A DNA stretch of 64,000 nt from Nonomuraea rubra (GTDB taxonomy: Bacteria > Actinomycetota > Actinomycetes > Streptosporangiales > Streptosporangiaceae), in assembly GCF_014207985.1 (NCBI RefSeq), contig NZ_JACHMI010000001.1, forward strand, positions 11,081,001 through 11,145,000, in the 5' to 3' direction. Both the position numbers and the translations under genes were made by a program. Each line of letters starts with the position of its first letter. Within the stretch, counting starts at the first letter, position 1. Below are positions 35,026-43,816 of the stretch, in pieces. The notes under the pieces are model-generated. The model saw only the letters and a list, made by a program, of their open reading frames with translations. It had not been told where the DNA came from and made no database searches.

Positions 35026-35523
35026 GTGGCCATGCCGAAGAAGGGCTCGCGGCTCATCGACGTCGGCGGCACCGGCTTCCGCTGGCGGGTCCGCCACAAG
35101 CCCACCTACTGCCAGGGGAACGGCTGGAGCCCTCTCACGTTCGCCGTCGAGCGAGCCGAGGAGCCGGGGGGCGTGCTGGTGGTGTCGCTTCCCTGCGCCA
35201 GGCCGGACAACTGGCTGGGAGAGCGGACGATCGCGGTCCGTCCTGTGCTCGTCGGCGCCTGCATCCGCCGGGCCGTCGAACGAGGCTGGGATCCGGGGAG
35301 CCGGGCCGGATTCGCCCTCACCGTGGCCGAGGACGAGTTGCCCGCGCTCCTGGGCGAATCGCCGCGGTATCTGGTCCCGTTTCTCTGGGGGATGATCCCG
35401 GAGGGTGGCGGCATCGAAGACCTCCCTCGATGCACCCAAGTTTGGAGCCGGGAGGATTCTCCTCGGTCAGCCGAGGGGGCGGACGCTAGTTCTCAAAGTG
35501 GTAGCGACAGGCGGCGACCATGA
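35026..35523 (+). CDS. Conserved-looking hypothetical protein
   Basis: 165 residues. KGSRLIDVGGTGFRWRVRHK and PTYCQGNGWSPLTFAVERAE suggest a small beta-sheet domain, followed by an Arg-rich helical part and a disordered Ser/Arg tail. No known family comes to mind. GTG 35026 is preferred because GGAGG lies seven bases upstream; ATG 35032 is next. The last 38 bp overlap the remnant of the YoeB gene on the other strand. Divergent from the polytopic membrane gene. Confidence 0.55.
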   Translation: MAMPKKGSRLIDVGGTGFRWRVRHKPTYCQGNGWSPLTFAVERAEEPGGVLVVSLPCARPDNWLGERTIAVRPVLVGACIRRAVERGWDPGSRAGFALTVAEDELPALLGESPRYLVPFLWGMIPEGGGIEDLPRCTQVWSREDSPRSAEGADASSQSGSDRRRP

Positions 35524-35745
35524 TGGTGTCATCCTTGATGCGGCCGGCGAGGCGGTGTTCCGAAGTGATGCGCCGGGACCAGTAGCCGGACCATTCGTAC
35601 TTCAGGGGCTCCGGTTTCCGATGCCCTCGTTCTCGTTCCGGCCTATGTCGGCGATCAACTGATTGATCCTCTTGAGGATGCGTCGATCTTCCCGCTGCCA
35701 GGAGCAGTAGCCTTCCCAGGCGAGTTCGTCGAAAAGGATCTTCAC
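35486..35745 (-). pseudogene. YoeB/Txe-type toxin, frameshifted
   Basis: From GTG 35745 the frame reads KILFDELAWEGYC, then RRILKRINQLIADIGRN and EGIG, then stops after 47 residues at about 35602. The rest of a YoeB toxin (KPEPLKYEWSGYWSRRIT, then CRYHFEN) continues in another frame to 35486. One missing base near 35615, within GGAAACCGG, explains both. Restored, the protein would have about 86 residues, the usual size. The catalytic Glu (KPEP), Arg (SRRIT) and His (RYHF) are present, but the terminal Tyr of E. coli YoeB is Phe. The start overlaps the antitoxin stop as GTGA. Either a true loss of toxin or a sequencing error. Confidence 0.8.
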
Positions 35746-36008
35746 AACGCGGTGTGCTCATCGGCCAGCTCGCGAACGGCACCACCTCGGGCCTCCAGCC
35801 GGGCAACGGCCTCCGACAGCCGTCTGCGGTTGACAGGAGAGGCCATCAAGTAGAGCGTCTCGCGCATCGATTCGTTCTCGCGCTGCGACACCATGACGAC
35901 GCCTTCCCCGCCAGGGCGGGTGATGAGAACTTCTTCCTGGTCATCGATGACGGAGTCGAGGGTGGCGGCGTAGTTGGCCCGCGATTCGGACATGGTCATG
36001 ACCTTCAT
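35742..36008 (-). CDS. yefM: YefM/Phd-family antitoxin
   Basis: 88 residues from ATG 36008. SESRANYAATLDSVIDD, then VLITRPGGEGVVMVSQRENE and LMASPVNRRRLSEAVARLEA, match YefM: an N-terminal DNA-binding fold and a C-terminal toxin-binding tail. It is intact although the coupled YoeB gene is frameshifted. A 12-bp palindrome with a TGTACA core lies 17 bases upstream, as expected for YefM autoregulation. An in-frame ATG further upstream would place that palindrome inside the gene, so I prefer 36008. Confidence 0.85.
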   Translation of the reverse strand: MKVMTMSESRANYAATLDSVIDDQEEVLITRPGGEGVVMVSQRENESMRETLYLMASPVNRRRLSEAVARLEARGGAVRELADEHTAL

Positions 36009-36025
36009 GGCCCAAGTGTGCGTGA

Positions 36026-36037
36026 TGATGTACATCA
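36026..36037 (-). promoter_or_regulatory. YefM-type operator palindrome
   Basis: TGATGTACATCA is a perfect 12-bp palindrome centred on TGTACA, the core hexamer bound by E. coli YefM. It sits between the upstream protease gene stop and the antitoxin ATG. Confidence 0.65.
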
Positions 36038-36055
36038 CTGAGGTGACTTCGCCGA

Positions 36056-36823
36056 TCACTCGTTCTCGTCGCACCGCTGGGTCGAGACGTGCTTCGTGGC
36101 CTTGGCCGCGCGCTCGGTGACGGGCAGGAGCTCCTCCCCGGCCAGCGCGAACCCCTCGTCCGGCTGCTGCTTCGCCGCGGCGAAGACCATCCCGGCGACC
36201 GCGCCGTCCTCGAGGATCAGCGGGGCGCCGCTCACCCCCGCGTGCACCTCGGCGGAGAACTCGAGAACCACCCTGGTGACCTGACGGTCCCTGTAGAGGT
36301 TCGGCCCTTCGGCCTTGATCCGCCGCTCGATCTCCACCGGCTGCGTCACGAGCTGCTTGGCGCCCTTCGGATAGCCCGGCATGCGGGCGTCGGCGAGCGA
36401 CAACCCCGGGATGGGCAGCAGCGGCTCGGGCGCCGGAGTGATGCGCAGCGCGGGTGCGGGCAGCTTCGGTACGTACAGGACGGCGATGTCGGCGTCGGGA
36501 TCGAAGGCCACGACGCGGCCCTCGTACACCTCGCCATCGGCAGTGGTGACGACCGGAGACACCGGGATGGCGCCGGCCACCACGTGGGCAGCGGTCACCA
36601 CCCGCTGGGGGGCGTACACGAAGCCCGTCCCCTCGATCTCCTTGTTGCACGACGGCGCGATCACCCGGAGCCGCACCACGCTCCGCGCCGCGTCACCGTC
36701 CTCCTGCGAGACGGCCACCCCGCTCCCGGCCGCCGGCGCGTCACCGAGCACCGGCACCGGCGGGGCGGAGGCCGAGCAGCCGGCAAGAGCAAGGACGACG
36801 GGCAACCAGAACCAACGCGTCAC
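36056..36823 (-). CDS. Lipoprotein trypsin-like serine protease
   Basis: 255 residues from GTG 36823 (GGGGGAG about eight bases upstream; GTG 36832 is the alternative). A lipoprotein signal ends in LALAGC. The protease domain shows the triad: His in VVTAAHVV, Asp in DPDADIAVLYV and Ser in VHAGVSGAPLI. A Cys before GTGFVYAP and one in TQRCDE could pair. It resembles the periplasmic domain of MarP but lacks the membrane helices. Extracytoplasmic, anchored by lipid. Target unknown. The yefM operator follows its stop. Confidence 0.82.
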   Translation of the reverse strand: MTRWFWLPVVLALAGCSASAPPVPVLGDAPAAGSGVAVSQEDGDAARSVVRLRVIAPSCNKEIEGTGFVYAPQRVVTAAHVVAGAIPVSPVVTTADGEVYEGRVVAFDPDADIAVLYVPKLPAPALRITPAPEPLLPIPGLSLADARMPGYPKGAKQLVTQPVEIERRIKAEGPNLYRDRQVTRVVLEFSAEVHAGVSGAPLILEDGAVAGMVFAAAKQQPDEGFALAGEELLPVTERAAKATKHVSTQRCDENE

Positions 36824-36962
36824 GCCCTTCACTCCCCCTTGGGTGCTCTTCGCCGGACTCGCCGGATCACCACCGTGTCACGCTCCCCATGATCTTGTAC
36901 AGCATCAGCATGCCAGGCACACTGCTGGGTGTATTCCGGGCGGCCGGACAGGTGGGCACCGC

Positions 36963-37622
36963 ATGGGGCAGGACAGGGTTTCGACGTGGGACGGCGTCAC
37001 TCTGCGGTCCAGCTACAAGGATCGGGTGGTCGAGGGACGCGACCAGCTCGCCCAGGCGGCACGCGACGGCGACTGGCCCACGGTCCTCGACCTGCTCGAC
37101 GAGCACCCCGAGTGGATCAACAGCGGCAGAGTAGGCGGCCGCAGCGGATACGCCCCGCTTCACCAGGTCGCCTGGCACGGTGCCGCGGCGGACCTCGCCG
37201 ACCAGCTGGTCGCCCGCGGCGCCTGGCGCACGCTGCGCACGGCTCAAGGCGAGCAGCCGGTCGACATCGCCGGCCGCCTGGGACACCGTCATCTCCTCGT
37301 CCCGCTCACACCGGTCATCCTCCACCCGCTGCCGATCGAGACCATGCGGTCGATCCAGCGCCACTTCCACGCGCTGATCCACGAACGTGCCGGCGATCTG
37401 ATCACCGAGCAGCAGTTGCGCCTTCCGGAGCTGGAAACCCTCACCGAGCAGCGGAACCCGGCCTGCTGGTTCGCCGTCCCCGGGATGTACGGCGGTTTCA
37501 GCTATCGGCTGGACCGAACCCAGCTGATCGTGGAGAGCTGGTGCCGCGTCGTCGGGGGCTCCGGTCAGCGGCACGTCATCGACGAGCACGGCGCGCGACT
37601 CGTCGCCGAGGGTTTCGTCTGA
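36963..37622 (+). CDS. Ankyrin-repeat-containing protein
   Basis: 219 residues. An ankyrin-like block covers about residues 25-95: QLAQAARDGDWPTVLDLLDE, YAPLHQVAWHGAAADLADQL and VDIAGRLGHRHLL. The C-terminal half (LPELETLTEQRNPACWFAVP, MYGGFSYRLD) forms a separate domain with no family known to me. AGGTGG lies about eight bases before ATG 36963. No signal peptide, so cytoplasmic. It is the first of two plus-strand genes between the protease and a strong hairpin. Confidence 0.7.
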   Translation: MGQDRVSTWDGVTLRSSYKDRVVEGRDQLAQAARDGDWPTVLDLLDEHPEWINSGRVGGRSGYAPLHQVAWHGAAADLADQLVARGAWRTLRTAQGEQPVDIAGRLGHRHLLVPLTPVILHPLPIETMRSIQRHFHALIHERAGDLITEQQLRLPELETLTEQRNPACWFAVPGMYGGFSYRLDRTQLIVESWCRVVGGSGQRHVIDEHGARLVAEGFV

Positions 37623-37677
37623 CCGGCGGAACGACGGCGTGGCGCATCAGCGCCGCGTCCCACCTGAATCGTGATCA

Positions 37678-38184
37678 ATGCGAGTGCATCGCGAGACGGC
37701 CGGATCGGATGCTTGCGGTGTGGAAACGCACCATGCGAGTGCCCCACCCGCCACCGAAGGGCGGCTTGCCGAGCGACTGGTCGCCGCCGGGCTCGCCGGC
37801 ATCATCCTGCCCTTCGTCCAGTTCGGCTGGCTCCTTCTCGCGGCCACGCTGTCCGACGACTCGCGCTGCGGCCACTTCGGCTGTGTCGGCCTGCCGGCCG
37901 ACGCGTGGACGGTGGGGAACTGGGCATCGATCGTGCTCGCCTGGCCACTGCTGCACCTCCTCCGGGTACGTCCGGCGTGGGCCGTCGCCGCGCTGGCGCC
38001 CTTCTTCCTGGTGCCGACCTGGGCGCTCGCCGACGTGCCAGCCAGCCTGGTCGCCGGGGTGTTCGCGTACCCGCTGGCCGCCCTGGTGAGTACGCCCCGC
38101 GTGTTGTGGCGGCGGCGCAGTCTGGTCCTGGCCCTCTTCGTTCTGCTCTGCGCCTTCCGCGCGCTATCTGCCAAGCGGGGTTGA
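37678..38184 (+). CDS. Small membrane protein, unknown
   Basis: 168 residues with four hydrophobic segments: LVAAGLAGIILPFVQFGWLL, NWASIVLAWPLLHLL, WAVAALAPFFLVPTWAL and SLVLALFVLLCAF. DDSRCGHFGCVGLPAD between helices 1 and 2 contains two Cys, likely a periplasmic disulfide. No recognised family. ATG 37678 lacks a clear Shine-Dalgarno sequence; GTG 37720 may be the true start. A strong hairpin follows its stop. Confidence 0.5.
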   Translation: MRVHRETAGSDACGVETHHASAPPATEGRLAERLVAAGLAGIILPFVQFGWLLLAATLSDDSRCGHFGCVGLPADAWTVGNWASIVLAWPLLHLLRVRPAWAVAALAPFFLVPTWALADVPASLVAGVFAYPLAALVSTPRVLWRRRSLVLALFVLLCAFRALSAKRG

Positions 38185-38193
38185 GCTGGGGGT

Positions 38194-38214
38194 TTGGGGG
38201 GCCGCGCCCCCCAA
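38194..38214. terminator. Bidirectional hairpin terminator
   Basis: TTGGGGGGC pairs perfectly with GCCCCCCAA around a CGC loop. It lies between the convergent small membrane protein gene and the acyl-CoA dehydrogenase gene, so it can serve both. Confidence 0.7.
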
Positions 38215-38284
38215 TGTCACAGCCTGAGCTTCCTTGCGCGAAGCGCCTCCCTGGCGAAGACCGTGCGTTTCCCCCGAGACGCCG

Positions 38285-39448
38285 CTACTTCAGAAGCTGC
38301 CGGGCCATCACCATGCGCTGGATCTGGTTGGTGCCCTCGTAGATCTGGGTGATCTTGGCGTCGCGCATCATGCGCTCCACCGGGAAGTCCTTCGTGTACC
38401 CATACCCACCCAGCAACTGCACCGCGTCCGTCGTGATCTCCATGGCCGCGTCAGAAGCCGCGCACTTCGCCGCGCTCGACAGGAACGTCAGGTCCTTCTG
38501 CGGCTCCCCGTGCATCGCGCGCTCCGACTTGGCCGCCGCGTGGTACGTGAGCTGCCGCGCCGCCTCCAGCTTCATCGACATGTCGGCGATCATGAACTGG
38601 AGGCCCTGGAAGTCGGCCACCGGCCGGCCGAACTGCTTGCGTTCCTTGACGTAGCCGATGGCGAAGTCGAGGGCGCCCTGGGCGATGCCGAGGGCCTGGG
38701 CGGCGATGGTGATGCGGGTGTGGTCGAGGGTGGCGAGGGCCGTCTTGAAGCCGGTGCCGGGGGCGCCGATCATGCGGTCCGCCGGGATGCGGACGTTGTC
38801 CAGGATGACCTGGCGGGTGGGCGACCCCTTGATGCCGAGCTTCTTCTCCTTGGGGCCGAACGAGACGCCTTCGTCCGACTTCTCCACGACAAAGGCGGAG
38901 ATGCCGCGGGCGCCGGCCGCGGGGTCCGTGACGGCCATCAGGGTGTAGTACTCGGAGACGCCGGCGTTGGTGATCCACATCTTGACGCCGTTGAGCACGT
39001 ACGAGTCCCCGTCCGCCACCGCGCGGGTCTTCATGGCCGCCGCGTCCGAGCCCGCCTCGGGCTCCGACAGCGCGTACGAGAACATCGCCTCGCCCCTGGC
39101 GACCGGCGCCAGGTAGCGGGACTTGAGCTCCTCCGAGGCCGAGAGCAGGAGCGGGACGGTGCCCAGCTTGTTGACGGCGGGGATGAGGGAGGAGGACGCG
39201 CAGGCGCGGGCCACCTCCTCGATCACGATGACGGTGGCCAGCGCGTCGGCACCGGCACCCCCGTACTGCTCGGGCACGTGTACGGCATGCACGTCGGCCG
39301 CCACGAGCGCCTTGTAGACGTCCCAGGAGAACTCCTCGGTCTCGTCGATCTCGGCGGCGTGCGGGGCTATCTTCTCGTCGGCCAGGGCGCGAACCGTCTC
39401 CCTGAGCATGTCGTGCTCTTCGGCGGGCGCGTACAGAGGGAAGCTCAT
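38285..39448 (-). CDS. Acyl-CoA dehydrogenase
   Basis: 387 residues with the full family pattern. AMFSYALSEPEAGSDAA and YVLNGVKMWITNAG bind FAD and substrate. ERKQFGRPVADFQGLQFMIA and VQLLGGYGYTKDFPVERMMR form the C-terminal helical domain. The catalytic Glu is in IYEGTNQIQR. It oxidises an acyl-CoA to the 2-enoyl-CoA with electron transfer flavoprotein. Chain-length preference is not readable. ATG 39448 has no Shine-Dalgarno, and a TAGTAT box ends seven bases before it, suggesting a leaderless mRNA. Confidence 0.92.
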   Translation of the reverse strand: MSFPLYAPAEEHDMLRETVRALADEKIAPHAAEIDETEEFSWDVYKALVAADVHAVHVPEQYGGAGADALATVIVIEEVARACASSSLIPAVNKLGTVPLLLSASEELKSRYLAPVARGEAMFSYALSEPEAGSDAAAMKTRAVADGDSYVLNGVKMWITNAGVSEYYTLMAVTDPAAGARGISAFVVEKSDEGVSFGPKEKKLGIKGSPTRQVILDNVRIPADRMIGAPGTGFKTALATLDHTRITIAAQALGIAQGALDFAIGYVKERKQFGRPVADFQGLQFMIADMSMKLEAARQLTYHAAAKSERAMHGEPQKDLTFLSSAAKCAASDAAMEITTDAVQLLGGYGYTKDFPVERMMRDAKITQIYEGTNQIQRMVMARQLLK

Positions 39449-39455
39449 GCATCAG

Positions 39456-39461
39456 ATACTA
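39456..39461 (-). promoter_or_regulatory. Candidate leaderless -10 box (TAGTAT)
   Basis: On the minus strand TAGTAT matches TANNNT and is seven bases from ATG 39448. The acyl-CoA dehydrogenase gene has no Shine-Dalgarno sequence. The -35 is weak. Confidence 0.45.
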
Positions 39462-39573
39462 GGACGTCCGACCATCTTGTTACCAGCCGGTACGGTTTGC
39501 GAAGAATTGCAGGTGGCACGTAGGAGGTAGCGGGGGCCGGTAGCATGCCTGCGCGATCGAAAGGAGCTCCCTC

Positions 39574-40887
39574 GTGCCATATCGCCTCACGGTGATCGGG
39601 ACCGGATACCTGGGCATCACCCATGCGGCCTGCATGGCTGATCTCGGATTCGACGTCCTGGGCCTCGACATCGACGCCGACAAGGTCAACCGGCTCAATG
39701 CGGGCGAGCTCCCCATCCACGAACCCGGCCTCGAACCCGTGCTCCGCCGCGGCCTCGACTCCGGCCGGCTCCGCTTCACCACCTCCTACGAGGAGGTCGC
39801 CGCCTTCGGCGACGTGCACTTCATCTGCGTCGGCACCCCGCAGAAACGCGGCGAGTACGCCGCCGACGTGACCTACATGGACGCGGCCGTCGAGTCCCTC
39901 GCCCCGCTCCTCGATCGCGAATGCCTGGTCGTCGGCAAGTCCACCGTGCCCGTCGGCACGGCCGAGCGGCTGGCCGACAAGCTGGCCAGGCTCGCCCCCG
40001 CCGGCGCCGAGGCCGAGCTGGCCTGGAACCCCGAGTTCCTGCGCGAGGGCTTCGCCGTCGAGGACACGCTGAGCCCCAACCGCATCGTCCTCGGCGTGCG
40101 CAGCGAGCGGGCCGAGAAGATGCTGCGCGAGGTGTACGAGCCGCTGGGCGAGGTGCCGATCGTGGTGAGCGACTTCGCCACGGCCGAGCTGGTCAAGACG
40201 GCCGCCAACGCGTTCCTGGCCACCAAGATCTCCTTCATCAACGCCATGGCCGAGGTCTGCGAGGCCGCGCACGCCGACGTCCAGCTGCTGTCCGAGGCCC
40301 TGTCGTACGACGACCGCATCGGCGGCCGCTACCTCAACGCCGGGCTCGGGTTCGGCGGCGGTTGCCTGCCCAAGGACATCAGGGCGTTCATGGCGCGGGC
40401 CGGTGAGCTGGGGGCGGACCAGGCGCTGACGTTCCTGCGCGAGGTGGACGCGATCAACATGCGCCGCCGCGCCCGCATGGTCGACCTGGCCAGGGCGCTG
40501 GCCGGCGGCTCCTTCCACGGGTGCACCGTGGGCGTGCTGGGAGCGGCCTTCAAGCCGAACTCCGACGACATCCGCGACTCCCCCGCCCTCGACGTCGCCG
40601 TCACCATCGGGCACCAGGGAGGGCAGGTCACTGTGTACGACCCGATCGCCCTCGACAACGCCCGCAAGGCCCATCCCGAGCTGAACTACGGCACCTCGGC
40701 CATCGAGGCGGTTCGGGGGGCACATGTGGTGTTGCTGCTCACGGAGTGGCAGGAGTTCCTGCAGCTCGATCCGGTGGAGCTGGGGGCCGTGGTGGCGACC
40801 CGCCGCATCGTGGACGGCCGGAACGCGCTCAACGCCGAGATGTGGCGCTCCGCCGGCTGGCACTACCGCGCCCTCGGCCGCCCGTAG
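39574..40887 (+). CDS. UDP-glucose/GDP-mannose dehydrogenase family protein
   Basis: 437 residues. LTVIGTGYLGITHAACMADL is the NAD-binding fold. GKSTVPVGTAERL and ELAWNPEFLREGFAVEDTL belong to the first domain. LVKTAANAFLATKISFINAM is the dimer helix, and GFGGGCLPKD carries the catalytic Cys. It oxidises a nucleotide sugar to the uronic acid, most likely UDP-glucose to UDP-glucuronate, but GDP-mannose is not excluded. AAGGAG lies seven bases before GTG 39574. It is divergent from the acyl-CoA dehydrogenase and could feed uronic acids to surface polymers. Confidence 0.88.
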   Translation: MPYRLTVIGTGYLGITHAACMADLGFDVLGLDIDADKVNRLNAGELPIHEPGLEPVLRRGLDSGRLRFTTSYEEVAAFGDVHFICVGTPQKRGEYAADVTYMDAAVESLAPLLDRECLVVGKSTVPVGTAERLADKLARLAPAGAEAELAWNPEFLREGFAVEDTLSPNRIVLGVRSERAEKMLREVYEPLGEVPIVVSDFATAELVKTAANAFLATKISFINAMAEVCEAAHADVQLLSEALSYDDRIGGRYLNAGLGFGGGCLPKDIRAFMARAGELGADQALTFLREVDAINMRRRARMVDLARALAGGSFHGCTVGVLGAAFKPNSDDIRDSPALDVAVTIGHQGGQVTVYDPIALDNARKAHPELNYGTSAIEAVRGAHVVLLLTEWQEFLQLDPVELGAVVATRRIVDGRNALNAEMWRSAGWHYRALGRP

Positions 40888-40904
40888 TCACCGCTGCCCG
40901 GCCC

Positions 40905-41789
40905 CTACTGCAGGTGGCGAACCCACTGCGTCATGAGCGGCCGGTAGCCTCGCCGTGCCCAGAACGGCGTCGAGAGCGGGTTCGGCAGGGCATGGTGCAA
41001 CAGCATGACCGACACCCCCCGCGCCCCCGCCTCACCATGCGCCACGCCCGTGAGCGCCGCCCCCACCCCGCGCCCCCGCGCCCACGACTCGACGTACATG
41101 ACCCCCAGGTACGCCGCCGGCGCCTCGTTCACGGCATGGGAGATCCACCCGGACCGGCCAGGCGGCTCCACGATGACGCACCCGGCGGCCCGCCCGTCCA
41201 CCTCGGCCACCCAGCACCAGTTCAGCGGCAGCACCTCGGCCTCCACCGACTCCCTGAGCCGTTCCCTGGTGGACGCGCGCATCGTCACCCACCCCCACTG
41301 CGCGTCGTACGCCACCAGCCGCTCGTACATCCCCGCCACGACCTCGACGTCGTCCGCCCGGGCCGGGCGGACGGCGAACTCGCCCACGCCGGTGCCGGGA
41401 CGGACGCCGCGGACGGCCAGCGAGGTGATGGGGGCGAAGCCCCGTACGGCCAGCGCCCGGACGGGGGTGGTGTCGCGGCTGGGCCACAACACACTGAGCG
41501 CCTGACCGGGCTCGCCGCCCCGAGGCAGGGCCAGCCAGCGATCGAGCAGCGCGCCCAGCGCGGCCTCCGGGTCCGGGCCCGCGGCGCGGGCGCGCAGGCG
41601 GTGGACGACCAGCGGGGACCAGCAGGCCGGCAACGTGTCGGGGTGGAGCCGGTCCACGGCGGCCAGGCCGATGGCGTCGGGCACCTCAAGCAGTTCCTCG
41701 CCACGCTTGACGATCAGCTCGTCCTGGCCGGCGAGGAGCGGGTCGGCGGCGTACACGCGGGTCGCGTGCCCCTTGGTCGGGTCGTCCAT
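40905..41789 (-). CDS. GNAT family N-acetyltransferase
   Basis: 294 residues. The C-terminal GNAT domain (from about residue 145) has FAVRPARADDVEVVAGMYER, YLGVMYVESWARGRGVGAAL (acetyl-CoA loop RGRGVG) and FWARRGYRPL. The N-terminal half is a separate domain, perhaps a degenerate GNAT copy, with no catalytic loop visible. The gene appears monocistronic, convergent with the nucleotide-sugar dehydrogenase (17 bp apart) and 75 bp downstream of purE. Substrate unknown. Confidence 0.8.
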   Translation of the reverse strand: MDDPTKGHATRVYAADPLLAGQDELIVKRGEELLEVPDAIGLAAVDRLHPDTLPACWSPLVVHRLRARAAGPDPEAALGALLDRWLALPRGGEPGQALSVLWPSRDTTPVRALAVRGFAPITSLAVRGVRPGTGVGEFAVRPARADDVEVVAGMYERLVAYDAQWGWVTMRASTRERLRESVEAEVLPLNWCWVAEVDGRAAGCVIVEPPGRSGWISHAVNEAPAAYLGVMYVESWARGRGVGAALTGVAHGEAGARGVSVMLLHHALPNPLSTPFWARRGYRPLMTQWVRHLQ

Positions 41790-41864
41790 GGCCGCACCCT
41801 AACCGCCGCGATCCCCAGGAAAAAGGCGCTTTACCCGCCGCTTATGGCTCTGTGACCGACGCTC

Positions 41865-42356
41865 CTACAGCTCGGCGGCCTCCGCGCGCAGCTTCTCGCC
41901 CTTGGCGTACGCCTGCTCCTTCAACCGTTCCTGGAACTCCACCATCTTCTCCCGCAGCCCCGCGTCGGAGGCGGCCAGGATCCGTACGGCCAGCAGCCCC
42001 GCGTTACGCGCCCCGCCGACCGCGACCGTGGCGACCGGCACCCCGGCCGGCATCTGCACGATCGACAGCAGCGAGTCCATGCCGTCGAGGTACTTCAGCG
42101 GCACCGGCACCCCGATCACCGGCAGCGGGGTGACGGAGGCCAGCATGCCGGGCAGGTGGGCGGCCCCGCCGGCGCCGGCGATGATCACCTGGACGCCGCG
42201 GGAGGCGGCCTGGCGGCCGTACTCGATCATCTCGGTGGGCATGCGGTGCGCCGACACCACGTCGGCCTCGAACGGCACCCCGAACTCGGCGACCGCCTCC
42301 GCTGCGGCCTTCATGACCGGCCAGTCGGAGTCGCTCCCCATGACGATGCCAATCAT
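41865..42356 (-). CDS. purE: N5-carboxyaminoimidazole ribonucleotide mutase
   Basis: 163 residues, class I Pur[21 protein letters not shown] binds the phosphate, [11 protein letters not shown] carries the catalytic His, and [20 protein letters not shown] the active-site loop. It converts N5-CAIR to CAIR in de novo purine synthesis. GGGGAG lies five bases before ATG 42356. The ATG overlaps the purK stop as ATGA, so the two are translationally coupled. Confidence 0.95.
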   Translation of the reverse strand: MIGIVMGSDSDWPVMKAAAEAVAEFGVPFEADVVSAHRMPTEMIEYGRQAASRGVQVIIAGAGGAAHLPGMLASVTPLPVIGVPVPLKYLDGMDSLLSIVQMPAGVPVATVAVGGARNAGLLAVRILAASDAGLREKMVEFQERLKEQAYAKGEKLRAEAAEL

Positions 42357-43501
42357 GTGTACTCCCCGGTCATGAGGTAGACGGCGGCGTGGCGGGCGCG
42401 GGCGCGGACCTCGTCGAGGTTGGAGCCGAGGGCCGTCACGTGGCCGATCTTGCGCCCCGGCCGCACCTCCTTGCCGTAGAAGTGCAGCTTGATGCCGGGA
42501 TCGTGGGCCATGACGTGCTCGTACCGCTTGAACAGGTCGGGGTCGTCGCCGCCGAGCAGGTTGGCCATGACGACGTGCTGGGCGGTCATCCTGGGCGTGC
42601 CGAGCGGCAGGTCGAGCACGGCCCGCAGGTGCTGCTCGAACTGGGAGGTCGTGGCGCCCTCGATGGTCCAGTGGCCGCTGTTGTGCGGGCGCATGGCCAG
42701 CTCGTTGACGACCAGCCCGCGCTCCGACTGGAACAGCTCCACGGCCAGCAGGCCGGTCACGCCGAGCTCGTTGGCGACGGTCAGGGCGATGCGCTGGGCC
42801 TGGGCGGACTGCTCCTGGTCGAGGCCGGGCGCCGGCGCGATGACCTCGACGCAGATGCCGTTCTCCTGCACGGTCTCGACGACCGGGTAGCTCACGCCCT
42901 GCCCGTGCGGCGAGCGGGCGACCAGCACGGCCAGCTCCCGGTCGAAGGGGACGAACGCCTCCGCCATGAGCTCGACCCCGGTCGCGAACGCCTCGGCGAC
43001 CTCGTCGGGCGTGCGGCACACCCACACGCCGCGCCCGTCGTAGCCGCCGCGGACCGCCTTCAGCACCACGGGCCAGCCGTGCTCGGCGGCAAAGCTCGCG
43101 ACATCGTCGGCGGACGACACCCGCGCCCAGGCGGGGCAGGGCGCGCCGATCCTGGTCAGGCGCTCGCGCATGACGGCCTTGTCCTGGGCGTGCACGAGGG
43201 CGTCGGCGCCGGGGTGCACGACGTAGCCGTTGGCGGCCAGGGCCCTGATGTGGTCGGTGGGCACGTGCTCGTGGTCGAACGTGATCACATCGCAGCCCTT
43301 GGCGAACTCGCGGAGGTCACCAAGATCGCGGTAGTCTCCGATGCGCGTGTCGACGATGACCCGGGCGGCGCTCTCCTCGGGGTTGTTGGCCAGCACCCGC
43401 AGCTCGACGCCGAGCGCGATGGCGGGCGGCTGCGACATGCGGGCCAGCTGCCCCGCGCCGACGATGCCGACGACCGGTCCGATGGGGCTGTAGGAACTCA
43501 C
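42353..43501 (-). CDS. purK: N5-carboxyaminoimidazole ribonucleotide synthase
   Basis: 382 residues, ATP-grasp family. [20 protein letters not shown] opens the N-terminal domain. [20 protein letters not shown] is the ATP loop, and [19 protein letters not shown] the metal and substrate region. It uses ATP and bicarbonate on AIR. GTG 43501 is the natural start; frames further upstream are not conserved-looking. It is the first gene of purK-purE. The 315-bp upstream gap contains a 16-bp palindrome. Confidence 0.95.
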   Translation of the reverse strand: MSSYSPIGPVVGIVGAGQLARMSQPPAIALGVELRVLANNPEESAARVIVDTRIGDYRDLGDLREFAKGCDVITFDHEHVPTDHIRALAANGYVVHPGADALVHAQDKAVMRERLTRIGAPCPAWARVSSADDVASFAAEHGWPVVLKAVRGGYDGRGVWVCRTPDEVAEAFATGVELMAEAFVPFDRELAVLVARSPHGQGVSYPVVETVQENGICVEVIAPAPGLDQEQSAQAQRIALTVANELGVTGLLAVELFQSERGLVVNELAMRPHNSGHWTIEGATTSQFEQHLRAVLDLPLGTPRMTAQHVVMANLLGGDDPDLFKRYEHVMAHDPGIKLHFYGKEVRPGRKIGHVTALGSNLDEVRARARHAAVYLMTGEYT

Positions 43502-43816
43502 GCCAGGTGAGCTTACCGGGACGGAACGACTTCCCCGACTGCACCCCTTCGAGCAGCCGGGCGCGTCGCGAGGGCTGGACGGCCGTTCCGGGTCGCCCGG
43601 CGGACGAGACCGCCCGGCGGGCACGACCGCCCAGCGTTCGCGTGCCCTCGAACAGTTCAGCAGGGTAAACCCTGCGAAACGGGTATGTCGGATATCGGAT
43701 GAAGTTTCTAAAGAACCATTTTCTGACCCTTGTTCATCCCTCTGACACCCCTGCTCCATCGTGGCCGGTACGCTGGGGGGCGCAAGGCTCGACTAGGGAA
43801 GGGACCGAGCAGAGAC
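43502..43816. promoter_or_regulatory. 315-bp divergent intergenic region (purK/gtrA) with 16-bp palindrome
   Basis: No gene is supported here. GCAGGGTAAACCCTGC at 43660-43675 is an inverted repeat with 7-bp arms, and GAACAGTTC is beside it. The stretch from about 43660 to 43745 is clearly less GC-rich than its surroundings. TACGCT at 43769-43774 fits a -10 for gtrA but no convincing -35 was found. Confidence 0.5.

Noticed and set aside
34933..35439. N-terminal extension of the polytopic membrane protein
   Set aside because: It runs antisense through the 35026-35523 gene and looks disordered; GTG 34932 starts just before helix 1.
35405..35662. 85-residue plus-strand open frame
   Set aside because: It is antisense to the conserved YoeB remnant, which explains the sequence better.
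43769..43774. TACGCT as the gtrA -10 box
   Set aside because: No acceptable -35 at 16-19 bases; kept only as a remark.
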